DNA of 8,394 bases, taken from positions 1 to 8,394 of the forward strand of contig DHWG01000147.1 of the NCBI GenBank assembly GCA_002413075.1, read 5' to 3'. This document shows, piece by piece, positions 1 through 5,546 of the stretch. Position 1 is the stretch's first letter. Every line of letters begins with the position of its first letter. This stretch comes from Desulfosporosinus sp. UBA5188. Its GTDB lineage: Bacteria; Bacillota; Desulfitobacteriia; Desulfitobacteriales; Desulfitobacteriaceae. The notes beneath the pieces are model-generated. The model had not been told where the DNA came from. It did no database searches and worked only from the letters and a program-made list of their open reading frames with translations. Position numbers and translations under genes: made by a program.

Positions 1-639
1 ACCTGTGGTCAATGCCACTTAGGCCCGGACCATCCTCAAATTGAAGTTTACACTGAGTCCGCACACGGTGCTTATTACAATGCTAATAAAGAGAAATTCA
101 ACTTGGAGGCCCCGTCAGGCACCTTGACGGTTAAGGATTTCCCGGTGCCCACGTGTGCCACCTGTCATATTTCGGCGTTTGGAAACGTCAAGGGATCTCA
201 TAATGTGGGAGAACGGCTGAAATGGAAACTACAGCCTGAAATTGCTGTGGTCCGCGAAAATGGAGATAAGAACCGGGAAACCATGAACACCATCTGCTTA
301 AGTTGTCATACCCCAGTCTTCATTAAAGCGGAGCAGGCTAAAGCGGAGAAAACTATTGGCGTTACCAATGAGAACGTCATGACGGGAAGAGCCCTCGTTA
401 CTGACATCCGTAATGCAGGGTTAATAGGAGAAGTAGGGACACCAGGAATCAAGCCTTTGCCAATGTCTACCCCCGTTGATTTCATTTATTTTGAACTCTG
501 GCACCACGAAGGTCGAAGAGCTCGCAATGGAGCCGTGATGGGCGGTCCTGACTATGTGAACTGGCACGGAATTTATGAGCAGAAGAAAGCGTTGGTGGAG
601 CTTAAGTCTAAAGCTGATGAACTGAAAGCCAAGCAATAG
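1..639 (+). CDS. HAO-type multiheme cytochrome c, copy 1 (5' end outside window)
   Basis: The frame is open from the first base, so this is the last 212 residues of a longer protein; the TTG at 103 is internal, because codons before it already encode a heme motif matching copy 2. Three CxxCH heme motifs are visible: bases 4-18 (CGQCH), 154-168 (CATCH) and 295-309 (CLSCH). They correspond to hemes 6, 7 and 8 of the complete copy at 5547-6812. The C-terminal block WHHEGRRARNG...DYVNWHG is the HAO-type signature near the active site. Compared with copy 2 it carries about 8 extra residues around bases 426-478 and Asn instead of Tyr after RAR. By family it should be a periplasm-side (outer membrane face) octaheme enzyme handling nitrite, NO or hydroxylamine; direction and substrate are not proven. 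The next gene starts 12 bases after the stop, so the two are probably translationally coupled. The promoter of this copy is outside the window. Confidence 0.9.
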   Translation, partial: TCGQCHLGPDHPQIEVYTESAHGAYYNANKEKFNLEAPSGTLTVKDFPVPTCATCHISAFGNVKGSHNVGERLKWKLQPEIAVVRENGDKNRETMNTICLSCHTPVFIKAEQAKAEKTIGVTNENVMTGRALVTDIRNAGLIGEVGTPGIKPLPMSTPVDFIYFELWHHEGRRARNGAVMGGPDYVNWHGIYEQKKALVELKSKADELKAKQ

Positions 640-643
640 GAGG
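638..643 (+). promoter_or_regulatory. Ribosome binding site overlapping the cytochrome stop codon
   Basis: AGGAGG overlaps the TAG stop of the cytochrome gene and lies 8 bases before the ATG at 652. The in-frame TTG at 646 is only 2 bases away, too close to be used. Copy 2 has the same AGGAGG, 8-base spacer and ATG at 6825, which confirms 652 as the start. Confidence 0.85.
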
Positions 644-651
644 CGTTGGAT

Positions 652-1464
652 ATGATAAATCGGCTGAAGCGACTAAATATAGCTCCTTATAAAACTCCGA
701 TCTTGCTGGGCTTCATGGCCGTAAACTTCTTCTTAACGGGCGTTGATGTCTTAATTGCTCACTCGGAAAACAACTTTTTTCGCTGGGAAGTTATTCCCTT
801 GATTTTCTCACCTCTCGCAGTAGTAGCAGTTCTTGCTCAGCTCGCATTCAGGAAAAATACTGTTGTAAAGCGAACCTTTCAAACCGTTATGTGGGTGGGG
901 GTTGTCGTAGGTATCGTGGGAACCTTGCTTCATCTAGCGGGGAATGCCACCTCTAGCCAACAGAGTCTTAACCGTCTTCTGGTTACAGGCTCTCCCATAG
1001 GCGCCCCCATTGCCTTTGCGGGAATTGCCTGTTACGCCTTAGCAATTGCCCACTATCGTGGAACAACACGGCGTTCCAAATTGCTGGTGTTCACCGGTCT
1101 AGGTTTCCTAGGTGCTGTAATCGCCGTGTTTCTAGACCATGCTCGCCTAGGCTTTGTCTCGGGCTATACGATGATTCCTTTAGTTTCGGGAACCCTGGCT
1201 ACGTTAGCTTGTTTTTATATGGCGTATGGTCAAACAAACCGTCATGAAACATATATCTGCTTTTCGATTTTGGCTCTTAATCTTTTGGTTGGGTTAGTGG
1301 GCTTCGGATTTCATCTCGCTGGAAATCTAGCGGGAACTCAGAGTATCGTCTGGGCAAGAATGATGTATCGAAATCCCTTAATGGGTCCGTTGCTCTTCTG
1401 TAATCTCGCGGTCTTGGGGGGATTAAGCCTGCTACCCGAACTAGTCGTCAAACCTGGAGATTAG
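652..1464 (+). CDS. 8-helix integral membrane protein, putative electron donor to the HAO-type cytochrome, copy 1
   Basis: A 270-residue, very hydrophobic protein with about eight predicted membrane helices and no signal peptidase site. I do not recognise a named family. The two halves look like a tandem repeat: H37 followed by GF-like and IPL motifs recurs as H163...GF...IPL, the LHLAGN segment (H94) recurs as FHLAGN (H221), and each half ends in a P-x3-P helix. H37, H94, H134, H163 and H221 are all kept in copy 2. Paired histidines at helix ends would suit b-type heme ligation, so a quinol dehydrogenase passing electrons to the cytochrome is a reasonable inference, replacing the NapC/NrfH-type HaoC partner of epsilonproteobacterial HAO. 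No CxxCH is present, so it is not itself a c-type cytochrome. The start at ATG 652 is set by the AGGAGG at 638-643. A terminator follows about 40 bases after the stop. Confidence 0.8.
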   Translation: MINRLKRLNIAPYKTPILLGFMAVNFFLTGVDVLIAHSENNFFRWEVIPLIFSPLAVVAVLAQLAFRKNTVVKRTFQTVMWVGVVVGIVGTLLHLAGNATSSQQSLNRLLVTGSPIGAPIAFAGIACYALAIAHYRGTTRRSKLLVFTGLGFLGAVIAVFLDHARLGFVSGYTMIPLVSGTLATLACFYMAYGQTNRHETYICFSILALNLLVGLVGFGFHLAGNLAGTQSIVWARMMYRNPLMGPLLFCNLAVLGGLSLLPELVVKPGD

Positions 1465-1504
1465 CAACCTAGAAACAATAGTGGTTATTAACGCGTCTTG
1501 ATAC

Positions 1505-1550
1505 AATAAATGCAGCATGTTTTTTACAACATACTGCATTTATTTGTTTT
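1505..1550 (+). terminator. Rho-independent terminator after cassette copy 1
   Basis: Arms 1505-1521 and 1528-1544 pair over 17 positions with one mismatch around a 6-base loop, followed by a T-rich run (tgttttgtt). It closes the first cytochrome/membrane protein operon. The A/T-rich outer stem would allow some function on the other strand too. Confidence 0.8.
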
Positions 1551-1614
1551 GTTGGATACTGATGGATTACAAGTTGATCTAAACTAAGCTCATTAGAGAG
1601 TGACCAATATATAA

Positions 1615-1675
1615 AGTGTGACCCGACTCACAGCTTCGCACCCTTAGCTCGTATTATAATCAGGTCATGGAAATT
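1615..1675 (+). repeat. Direct repeat of a CRP-type promoter, copy A
   Basis: This stretch aligns with 2084-2143 over about 60 bases with a 1-base gap. The outer parts are nearly identical (AAGTGTGAC at the left, GTATTATAATCAG and TCATGGAAATT at the right) while the middle between operator and -10 has diverged. The duplicated element is a whole promoter: operator, -10 and start region. Confidence 0.75.
1617..1660 (+). promoter_or_regulatory. CRP/HcpR-type class II promoter of the hemerythrin remnant
   Basis: A perfect palindrome TGTGA-cccgac-TCACA at 1617-1632 (centre 1624.5) is followed by a consensus -10 TATAAT at 1655-1660. Transcription would start near 1667, putting the operator at about -42, the activator position that overlaps the -35. 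The -35 place (1632-1637, agcttc) has no match to TTGACA, in line with a promoter that needs the activator. Confidence 0.75.
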
Positions 1676-1725
1676 ACTTGTAACCACTTTAATCCAGTAT
1701 GCAATTATAGGAAGGTGAAATCAGT

Positions 1726-1920
1726 ATGACTGTGATTGAAGAATTAAAAGCTGAACATGAAGGTCTCCTTTTGACAATTCGTGTTTTGGAAAGAATTACG
1801 AGCAAACTGGAAGGTGGTCAAGCTATAGACTTAAGGCACTTAGACCGAATCCTTGAATTCCTCCAGGTTTTGGTTGACAAATCTGAGGGTCTTAGCATGC
1901 AAGGAGTGCAAAGAGTATAA
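1726..1920 (+). pseudogene. 3'-truncated hemerythrin-like (HHE) reading frame
   Basis: The 64-residue frame begins like bacterial hemerythrin/HHE proteins: an amphipathic helix with AEHEG (H11), a second helix with RHLDRILEFLQ (H38, E44), then VDK. In intact relatives this position continues into a C-H-H-G-K-E-E type motif and two further helices that complete the di-iron site. Here the sequence turns into an unrelated tail (SEGLSMQ...) and stops, so the second half of the iron ligands is missing. The start looks functional, with GGAAGGTG before the ATG and a perfect activator site and -10 upstream. The following 165 bases contain no continuation in any frame that I can recognise. It is best read as a gene that lost its 3' half; a short expressed peptide cannot be excluded. 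Intact family members bind O2, NO or iron. Confidence 0.6.
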
Positions 1921-2054
1921 GAAATTTAATTTCTTTACCCATTTCACACTTTTATTAATTTCAAAGCACATGTTTAAACCTCCTGATATTAATTTGAAGT
2001 TTGGTACAATTAACACTTCTTATAGAAGAGTGTTTGCTAAAGGGCGGAAAATAT

Positions 2055-2076
2055 ACGATCGCTTAAAAGCGATCGT
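2055..2076. repeat. 22-bp perfect inverted repeat
   Basis: ACGATCGCTT at 2055-2064 and its exact complement at 2067-2076 flank two A residues. It lies just 9 bases upstream of the operator at 2086. No T-run follows on the plus strand, so it is a poor terminator. It could be a second regulator's operator, or a transcript-end hairpin for the hemerythrin remnant. Confidence 0.6.
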
Positions 2077-2083
2077 TGGAAGA

Positions 2084-2143
2084 AGTGTGACACTGTTCAC
2101 AGATTAGCAGAGAAGATTGTATTATAATCAGATCATGGAAATT
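2084..2143 (+). repeat. Direct repeat of a CRP-type promoter, copy B
   Basis: Partner of 1615-1675. The right-hand block TATTATAATCAG-A-TCATGGAAATT differs from copy A at one base. The copy here drives the HPP-uspA unit. Confidence 0.75.
2086..2128 (+). promoter_or_regulatory. CRP/HcpR-type class II promoter of HPP-uspA
   Basis: A perfect TGTGA-cactgt-TCACA lies at 2086-2101 (centre 2093.5) with a consensus TATAAT at 2123-2128. Start of transcription near 2135 gives an operator at about -41.5. The -35 place (2100-2105, cagatt) does not fit the sigma-A consensus. The predicted leader before the HPP gene is only about 24 bases. Confidence 0.75.
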
Positions 2144-2144
2144 T

Positions 2145-2150
2145 AAGGAG
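2145..2150 (+). promoter_or_regulatory. Ribosome binding site deciding the HPP start
   Basis: AAGGAG ends at 2150. The in-frame GTG at 2150 overlaps it and cannot use it. GTG at 2156 has a 5-base spacer and TTG at 2159 an 8-base spacer; the TTG is preferred. Confidence 0.6.
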
Positions 2151-2158
2151 TGTTCGTG

Positions 2159-2743
2159 TTGGAAGAAAAAAAATTAGGGCAGTCAGGTCAGGAAAATGCG
2201 AAAACATTGACCCAGCCTGAACGTCATTGGGTGATTAGATACCTATCCAAGATGAAAGGCTATAAGAGGACAACGCCCCTTGTGTCCCCGCCACCTTTAG
2301 ACGTCATCCTTACTTGGCTGGGCGCTTTTATAGGGATAACAACAATAACTTTATTTGCTCATCAATATGCCCTTCCAGTTGTGGCCTCCTTTGGCGCCTC
2401 TGCGGTGCTGATTTATGGTGTTCCTGATGCCCCGCTGTCCCAACCCCGTAATGTTATCTTTGGCCATACTTTTTCGGCTGTGGCAGGCGTGGCGACCGTT
2501 ATGATGTTTGGGTTAACCTGGTGGTCTCCTGCCTTGGGTACTGCCCTGGCTTTGGTCGTTATGCTTATTACTAAGACGACACATCCACCGGGGGGAGCAA
2601 CCGCACTATTTGCAGTTTTGAGTGAAGCCCATCCTAGCTATATTTTGACACCCATTATGGTGGGAGCAGTCATCTTAGTAGTTATCGGACTTTTGGTCAA
2701 TAATCTATCCCCCAATAGACACTATCCAAGGTATTGGTATTGA
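2159..2743 (+). CDS. HPP-family integral membrane protein (possible nitrite transporter)
   Basis: A 194-residue protein from the TTG start. After a charged N-terminal tail of about 45 residues come four to five hydrophobic segments (roughly 49-68, 74-89, 98-118, 126-140, 165-183). The HPP-family hallmarks are clear: SFGASAVLIYG, the SQPRN...GH segment, and THPPGGATAL around residues 141-150, which contains the His-Pro-Pro that names the family. HPP-domain proteins in plant plastids and cyanobacteria have been reported to carry nitrite; most bacterial ones are uncharacterised, so transport of nitrite here is inference, supported only by the HAO-type cytochromes beside it. It shares an activator-type promoter with them and is followed 40 bases later by uspA in the same direction with no terminator between, so the two probably form an operon. 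Start could also be GTG 2156 or GTG 2150. Confidence 0.85.
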   Translation: MEEKKLGQSGQENAKTLTQPERHWVIRYLSKMKGYKRTTPLVSPPPLDVILTWLGAFIGITTITLFAHQYALPVVASFGASAVLIYGVPDAPLSQPRNVIFGHTFSAVAGVATVMMFGLTWWSPALGTALALVVMLITKTTHPPGGATALFAVLSEAHPSYILTPIMVGAVILVVIGLLVNNLSPNRHYPRYWY

Positions 2744-2783
2744 GACATTAGACGTTATGAGTCATGACTAGGAGGGGAAAACA

Positions 2784-3209
2784 ATGTTTAAAACTATTTT
2801 GGTTCCTACCGACGCTTCAGAAGCGGCACAGCGTGCTTTGAAGGTCGCCTTAGAATTGGCGAAGGAGCTCGGTTCAAGAATTGTTTTGTTGCACGTGGTA
2901 TTTACACCGGAAGCGATGGGTTATACTCTTTCTAGCGGGATTTCTGTACCTCAGGAAGAAATCAGCATTTACTGGAAAGAGGCTTTGGCGGCAGCGACAA
3001 TCGGCATCGATACTGGGAGCGTATGCATTGAGAAGAAACATAAACCAGGCCATCCGGGTTTAGCTATTCTTGAGGAAATTAAGAGTGGAAAGATAGACCT
3101 CGTTGTTATGGGGAACCGGGGGTATGGACCGATTGCTGGAGCATTGCTGGGGAGTGTTAGCCAACGAGTCTTAAACCAAGCTGTATGTCCAGTTATGATT
3201 GTTAAATAA
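2784..3209 (+). CDS. Universal stress protein, UspA family (ATP-binding type)
   Basis: A 141-residue single-domain protein of normal family length. The N-terminus ILVPTDASE (D10) forms the usual first strand and nucleotide loop. The motif G-2x-G-9x-G-S is intact at G110, G113, G123 and S124, which marks the ATP-binding subgroup, and the end CPVMIVK is the typical last strand. Usp proteins are cytoplasmic dimers linked to survival under energy or oxidative stress; a specific partner cannot be read from sequence. An AGGAGG-type site lies 8-9 bases before the ATG. It is most likely cotranscribed with the HPP gene from the activator-dependent promoter at 2086-2128, and ends at the strong terminator 3211-3252. 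Confidence 0.93.
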   Translation: MFKTILVPTDASEAAQRALKVALELAKELGSRIVLLHVVFTPEAMGYTLSSGISVPQEEISIYWKEALAAATIGIDTGSVCIEKKHKPGHPGLAILEEIKSGKIDLVVMGNRGYGPIAGALLGSVSQRVLNQAVCPVMIVK

Positions 3210-3210
3210 T

Positions 3211-3252
3211 AAAAACCAGGCTGGAAGTGATAACGCTTCCAGCCTGGTTTTT
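3211..3252. terminator. Strong bidirectional terminator between uspA and the MetE-like gene
   Basis: A perfect 17-bp stem (3211-3227 with 3236-3252) around an 8-base loop, with A5 at the left edge and T5 at the right edge. It starts right after the uspA stop and can also end the convergent minus-strand gene whose stop lies at 3281. Confidence 0.92.
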
Positions 3253-3280
3253 CTCTTAAAGTAGAGTCCTTAACCCTAAT

Positions 3281-4291
3281 TTAACGCGTACGAAGATTCT
3301 GGGATATTTCACCTAATAAGGCATAGGATTGGTCAATACTCGCCGTTCCATTGCTATTAACAAGGCAACAACGAGAGGGAGCTAACCAGGAACGGTCATA
3401 GATTAGCGCGTCATCAATTCCATGTTCATTAAGGAACTTCCACAATTTGAGCAGACGGTCTGTCAATGTTCTGGCAGTTTCTGAGCTCAATTCGTCGGTT
3501 AAGGTGGGTGTGATTCCCCAGGATATTATTTTCCCCGCCTGCAAAAATTCCTTGACTTCATCAATATAATGAACGAAAATGTGCCCATAGGTGAAGGCGT
3601 CGACGGAGATAATATCAATGCCAGAATTCAAAAGAAACGTCCAATCAGGATTACCGCATAAATGAACTCCCTTAGGGCCCGGCAGTTTAGAGAGAAAAGC
3701 TCTGTATTCAACTTGTGCCAATTCAGAGGTATAGCCACTAAAAGATTTAAAAATCATTTCTAAGCCCGGTTCATCCAGCCAAACAAAAGGATTCGGATGA
3801 ACTCGTTTCATCGTTTCATATTGCCAAGTAACCTTATGGACGAGAAAGTCGTAAAGAGTTTCACGGACAAAATCATTATAAATAATTGGTTTTTTCTCTT
3901 CATCCGTTATTTTGAGCCCAAAACTGATCGGGCCAATGGTCTGTCCGTGAATCATTGGGTAAGAAGATAGATCCTGCGCTAGAAACGAAGTGAAAGCCGC
4001 AGACGATTCTTCAGATAAGGCAAAGTGGTCTGGATTACTACTGGCCTCCAGATAGGCATCAAACTCTTGAGCAAAACGATCGTGAGAGAAACGGAGAACT
4101 GCCTTCTCTTCATCAATAATTATCCCTGGAAAGTGTTCCGAAAATTGAGCATACATATCTTCCCGGAATCGAAAATGAGGTAATTGAGGCCAAAAGGGGA
4201 TATCTAAACTGAGAGCCAATGTCTGAGCCTCTGTTAAATTTTTATGTGGTAAAATACCCATGGCGGTGGTTAAAGCTTTTCCTGGTAACAT
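3281..4291 (-). CDS. UROD/MetE-like (cobalamin-independent methionine synthase superfamily) protein
   Basis: A 336-residue protein with the fold signatures of the C-terminal catalytic domain of MetE and of uroporphyrinogen-decarboxylase-like methyltransferases. Visible marks are WLDEPGL (residues 171-177), the zinc-type VHLCGNPDW with His210 and Cys212, an acidic residue in ISVDAF, SWGITPT, and a late double Cys (SRCC, 308-309) that could be the remaining zinc ligand. The length equals one domain, so the N-terminal MetE half is missing, as in archaeal and methyltransferase-type relatives. It may transfer a methyl group to a thiol acceptor; the donor and acceptor are unknown. I prefer the ATG at 4291, which has AAAGAAGG 8 bases upstream. 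The ATG at 4312 (7 residues longer) has no ribosome binding site at a useful distance. It diverges from the regulator gene and shares its control region. Confidence 0.75.
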   Translation of the reverse strand: MLPGKALTTAMGILPHKNLTEAQTLALSLDIPFWPQLPHFRFREDMYAQFSEHFPGIIIDEEKAVLRFSHDRFAQEFDAYLEASSNPDHFALSEESSAAFTSFLAQDLSSYPMIHGQTIGPISFGLKITDEEKKPIIYNDFVRETLYDFLVHKVTWQYETMKRVHPNPFVWLDEPGLEMIFKSFSGYTSELAQVEYRAFLSKLPGPKGVHLCGNPDWTFLLNSGIDIISVDAFTYGHIFVHYIDEVKEFLQAGKIISWGITPTLTDELSSETARTLTDRLLKLWKFLNEHGIDDALIYDRSWLAPSRCCLVNSNGTASIDQSYALLGEISQNLRTR

Positions 4292-4299
4292 AACGCCAA

Positions 4300-4307
4300 C
4301 CTTCTTT
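4300..4307 (-). promoter_or_regulatory. Ribosome binding site deciding the MetE-like start
   Basis: On the minus strand AAAGAAGG is followed by 8 bases and then the ATG at 4291. Because it lies inside the longer reading frame, it argues for the shorter protein. Confidence 0.6.
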
Positions 4308-4345
4308 CTCATGCTAAAAAGTAGTCTTCTTATTCCTCGTTTTTA

Positions 4346-4388
4346 ATTATAACAAAACTATAACCTGCTCGCTGTGACACCAATCACA
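4346..4388 (-). promoter_or_regulatory. CRP/HcpR-type class II promoter of the MetE-like gene; operator shared with the regulator gene
   Basis: A perfect TGTGA-caccaa-TCACA at 4373-4388 (centre 4380.5) lies 34.5 bases from the end of a minus-strand TATAAT at 4351-4346, the same geometry as the plus-strand promoters in this window. Start of transcription would be near 4339. No -35 hexamer is seen at the expected place. From the other side the same operator lies at about -65 of the regulator promoter, near the class I position. Confidence 0.7.
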
Positions 4389-4410
4389 TTGCTACAATCT
4401 GCGACGGTGC

Positions 4411-4439
4411 TTGAACGTGTTCATAATTTCACATATAAT
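4411..4439 (+). promoter_or_regulatory. Sigma-A promoter of the CRP-family gene with a half-degraded operator in its spacer
   Basis: TTGAAC at 4411-4416 and TATAAT at 4434-4439 are separated by exactly 17 bases. The spacer itself reads TGTTC-ataatt-TCACA at 4418-4433: one perfect and one weakened half site with the usual 6-base gap. Binding there would block RNA polymerase, suggesting weak self-repression. Confidence 0.6.
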
Positions 4440-4511
4440 AATAGTCGTAAATTACTAAGTAATATTTACTATTCACATAGATGATTGGAATTAAATGTGA
4501 GGAGGAATAAC

Positions 4512-5210
4512 GTGTCAAACGAGCAACATGTTCGCGAAATCCTAGAAACGCAACTTTTCTCAGGTTCTATGCCTCCTGAGTTTATAGATTTTTGCTTAGC
4601 ACATGGCCGAATTCGTCGTTACGCACCCAAAGAATATCTTTATTTCTCGGATGATGAGGGTAATACGGTTTATTTCCTCATCTCTGGAAGAATTCATTTG
4701 TATTTAATGAGTGAGTTTTCCGAAAAGATTATTCGAGTACTGAGTCCCCCAACTTTTTTCCCTGAAATAGTTTTAGACGAAAAACCTTATCCCCATGCAG
4801 CGCTTTGTATGGAGGAGACAAAAGTTCTAGCGCTTGATCGAAAATTGTTCATGGGGTATATAGAAAGTAATCCTTCGTTGCTGTGGATTTTTTACCGCGA
4901 ACTTGCTTTGGACTTACGCCGTTCGTACCGACAAATTAGAAATCTTTCACTGGGAGATGCTCGTTTGCGCTTAGGTGCTAAGCTATTTGCACTAGCTCAT
5001 GTACACGGTTTGCCCTCGGAAAAGGGTGTTCTAATTACTCTTCCGCTGTCCGTAACCGAACTAGCAGGAATGTGCAGCCTAGCTAGAGAGTCTGTTAGCC
5101 GCATTCTGGGAGAACTGAAAAAAACAAAGATAATCGAGATTGAGAAAAAGAAAATTACCGTTATCGATCTTGAAACTTTGCGTGAATGGATTCATGCGCG
5201 TGAAAATTAA
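4512..5210 (+). CDS. CRP/FNR-family transcription regulator (HcpR-like candidate)
   Basis: A 232-residue regulator from GTG 4512, which has GAGGAGG 6 bases upstream; a TTG at 4485 would precede that site. Residues about 20-115 form the cyclic-nucleotide-like beta-roll, followed by the long dimer helix (about 117-147) and a winged helix-turn-helix near 168-215. The recognition helix ARESVSRIL carries R192, E193 and R197, matching R180/E181/R185 of E. coli CRP that read TGTGA. In the effector pocket the family Gly-Glu...Arg-Ser is replaced by FFPEI...PHAA, so cAMP binding is unlikely. There is no N-terminal cysteine cluster for an FNR-type iron-sulfur centre; cysteines are C28, C99 and C188. 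HcpR-type regulators sense NO through heme and use the same palindrome, which makes this the best guess. CprK- or other redox-type members remain possible. Four matching palindromes in the window are its probable targets. Confidence 0.88.
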   Translation: MSNEQHVREILETQLFSGSMPPEFIDFCLAHGRIRRYAPKEYLYFSDDEGNTVYFLISGRIHLYLMSEFSEKIIRVLSPPTFFPEIVLDEKPYPHAALCMEETKVLALDRKLFMGYIESNPSLLWIFYRELALDLRRSYRQIRNLSLGDARLRLGAKLFALAHVHGLPSEKGVLITLPLSVTELAGMCSLARESVSRILGELKKTKIIEIEKKKITVIDLETLREWIHAREN

Positions 5211-5254
5211 AAGCTAGCTTATTTCGAGTCCATCGCTAAATTAGTCTCTAATTC

Positions 5255-5288
5255 CAGTAAAAAACGGATTAACATCCGTTTTTTACTG
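5255..5288. terminator. Terminator after the CRP-family gene
   Basis: A 15-bp perfect stem (5255-5269 with 5274-5288) around TAAC. The A6 and T6 runs sit inside the stem, as in bidirectional terminators. Confidence 0.8.
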
Positions 5289-5392
5289 CCTTCAAGGATT
5301 CTTTGTCTAACGCCTTAGAATTATTACCCCACCCGAAACTTATGAAGTCCCCGAACGATAGATGGACTACGATGAAAAGGCGTACAGTTAAG

Positions 5393-5436
5393 TGTGATTT
5401 TGATCACAACCTTAAAGAAAGAGTTCATGCTAGAAT
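5393..5436 (+). promoter_or_regulatory. CRP/HcpR-type class II promoter of the octaheme cytochrome operon
   Basis: A perfect TGTGA-ttttga-TCACA at 5393-5408 (centre 5400.5) is followed by a -10 TAGAAT at 5431-5436. The 35.5-base distance is identical to that at the hemerythrin promoter. Transcription would start near 5443. No -35 hexamer is seen (5408-5413, aacctt), so activation is expected to be needed. Confidence 0.75.
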
Positions 5437-5450
5437 AAACTACCGCGATA

Positions 5451-5490
5451 TTACCTAGATATAGACTTAAAAAACATACAAACTAGGTAA
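5451..5490 (+). repeat. Leader inverted repeat upstream of the octaheme cytochrome
   Basis: TTACCTAG at 5451-5458 and CTAGGTAA at 5483-5490 form a possible 8-bp stem with a 24-base A-rich loop, inside the predicted untranslated leader. A role in mRNA stability or protein binding is possible but unsupported. Confidence 0.35.
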
Positions 5491-5546
5491 CTACATAAAC
5501 CATGAAGGAAGGCACGAATCATTGAAGAGGAGGAGATCAAACATAG

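Larger units (their letters stand above)
5211..5546 (+). other. 336-bp gene-free control region between the regulator and cassette copy 2
   Basis: It holds the regulator's terminator (5255-5288), then about 100 bases in which I see nothing, then the activator site and -10 (5393-5436) and a leader of about 100 bases. The leader contains an 8-bp inverted repeat and a purine-rich ribosome binding site (GAGGAGG, 5527-5533), 13 bases before the ATG at 5547. Confidence 0.7.

Noticed and set aside
103..105. TTG as a start for the first cytochrome
   Set aside because: The frame is open upstream and encodes a matching CxxCH motif, so the gene begins before the window.
1853..2107. Open frame of 84 codons overlapping the hemerythrin remnant
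   Set aside because: It runs through the operator and palindrome, has no ribosome binding site and shows no recognisable protein pattern.
2760..2769. 10-bp palindrome AGTCATGACT between the HPP and uspA genes
   Set aside because: Too short to separate from chance, and no promoter elements around it.
5502..5525. Seven-codon reading frame in the leader of the cytochrome operon, a possible leader peptide
   Set aside because: No convincing ribosome binding site and no regulatory codon run; likely chance.
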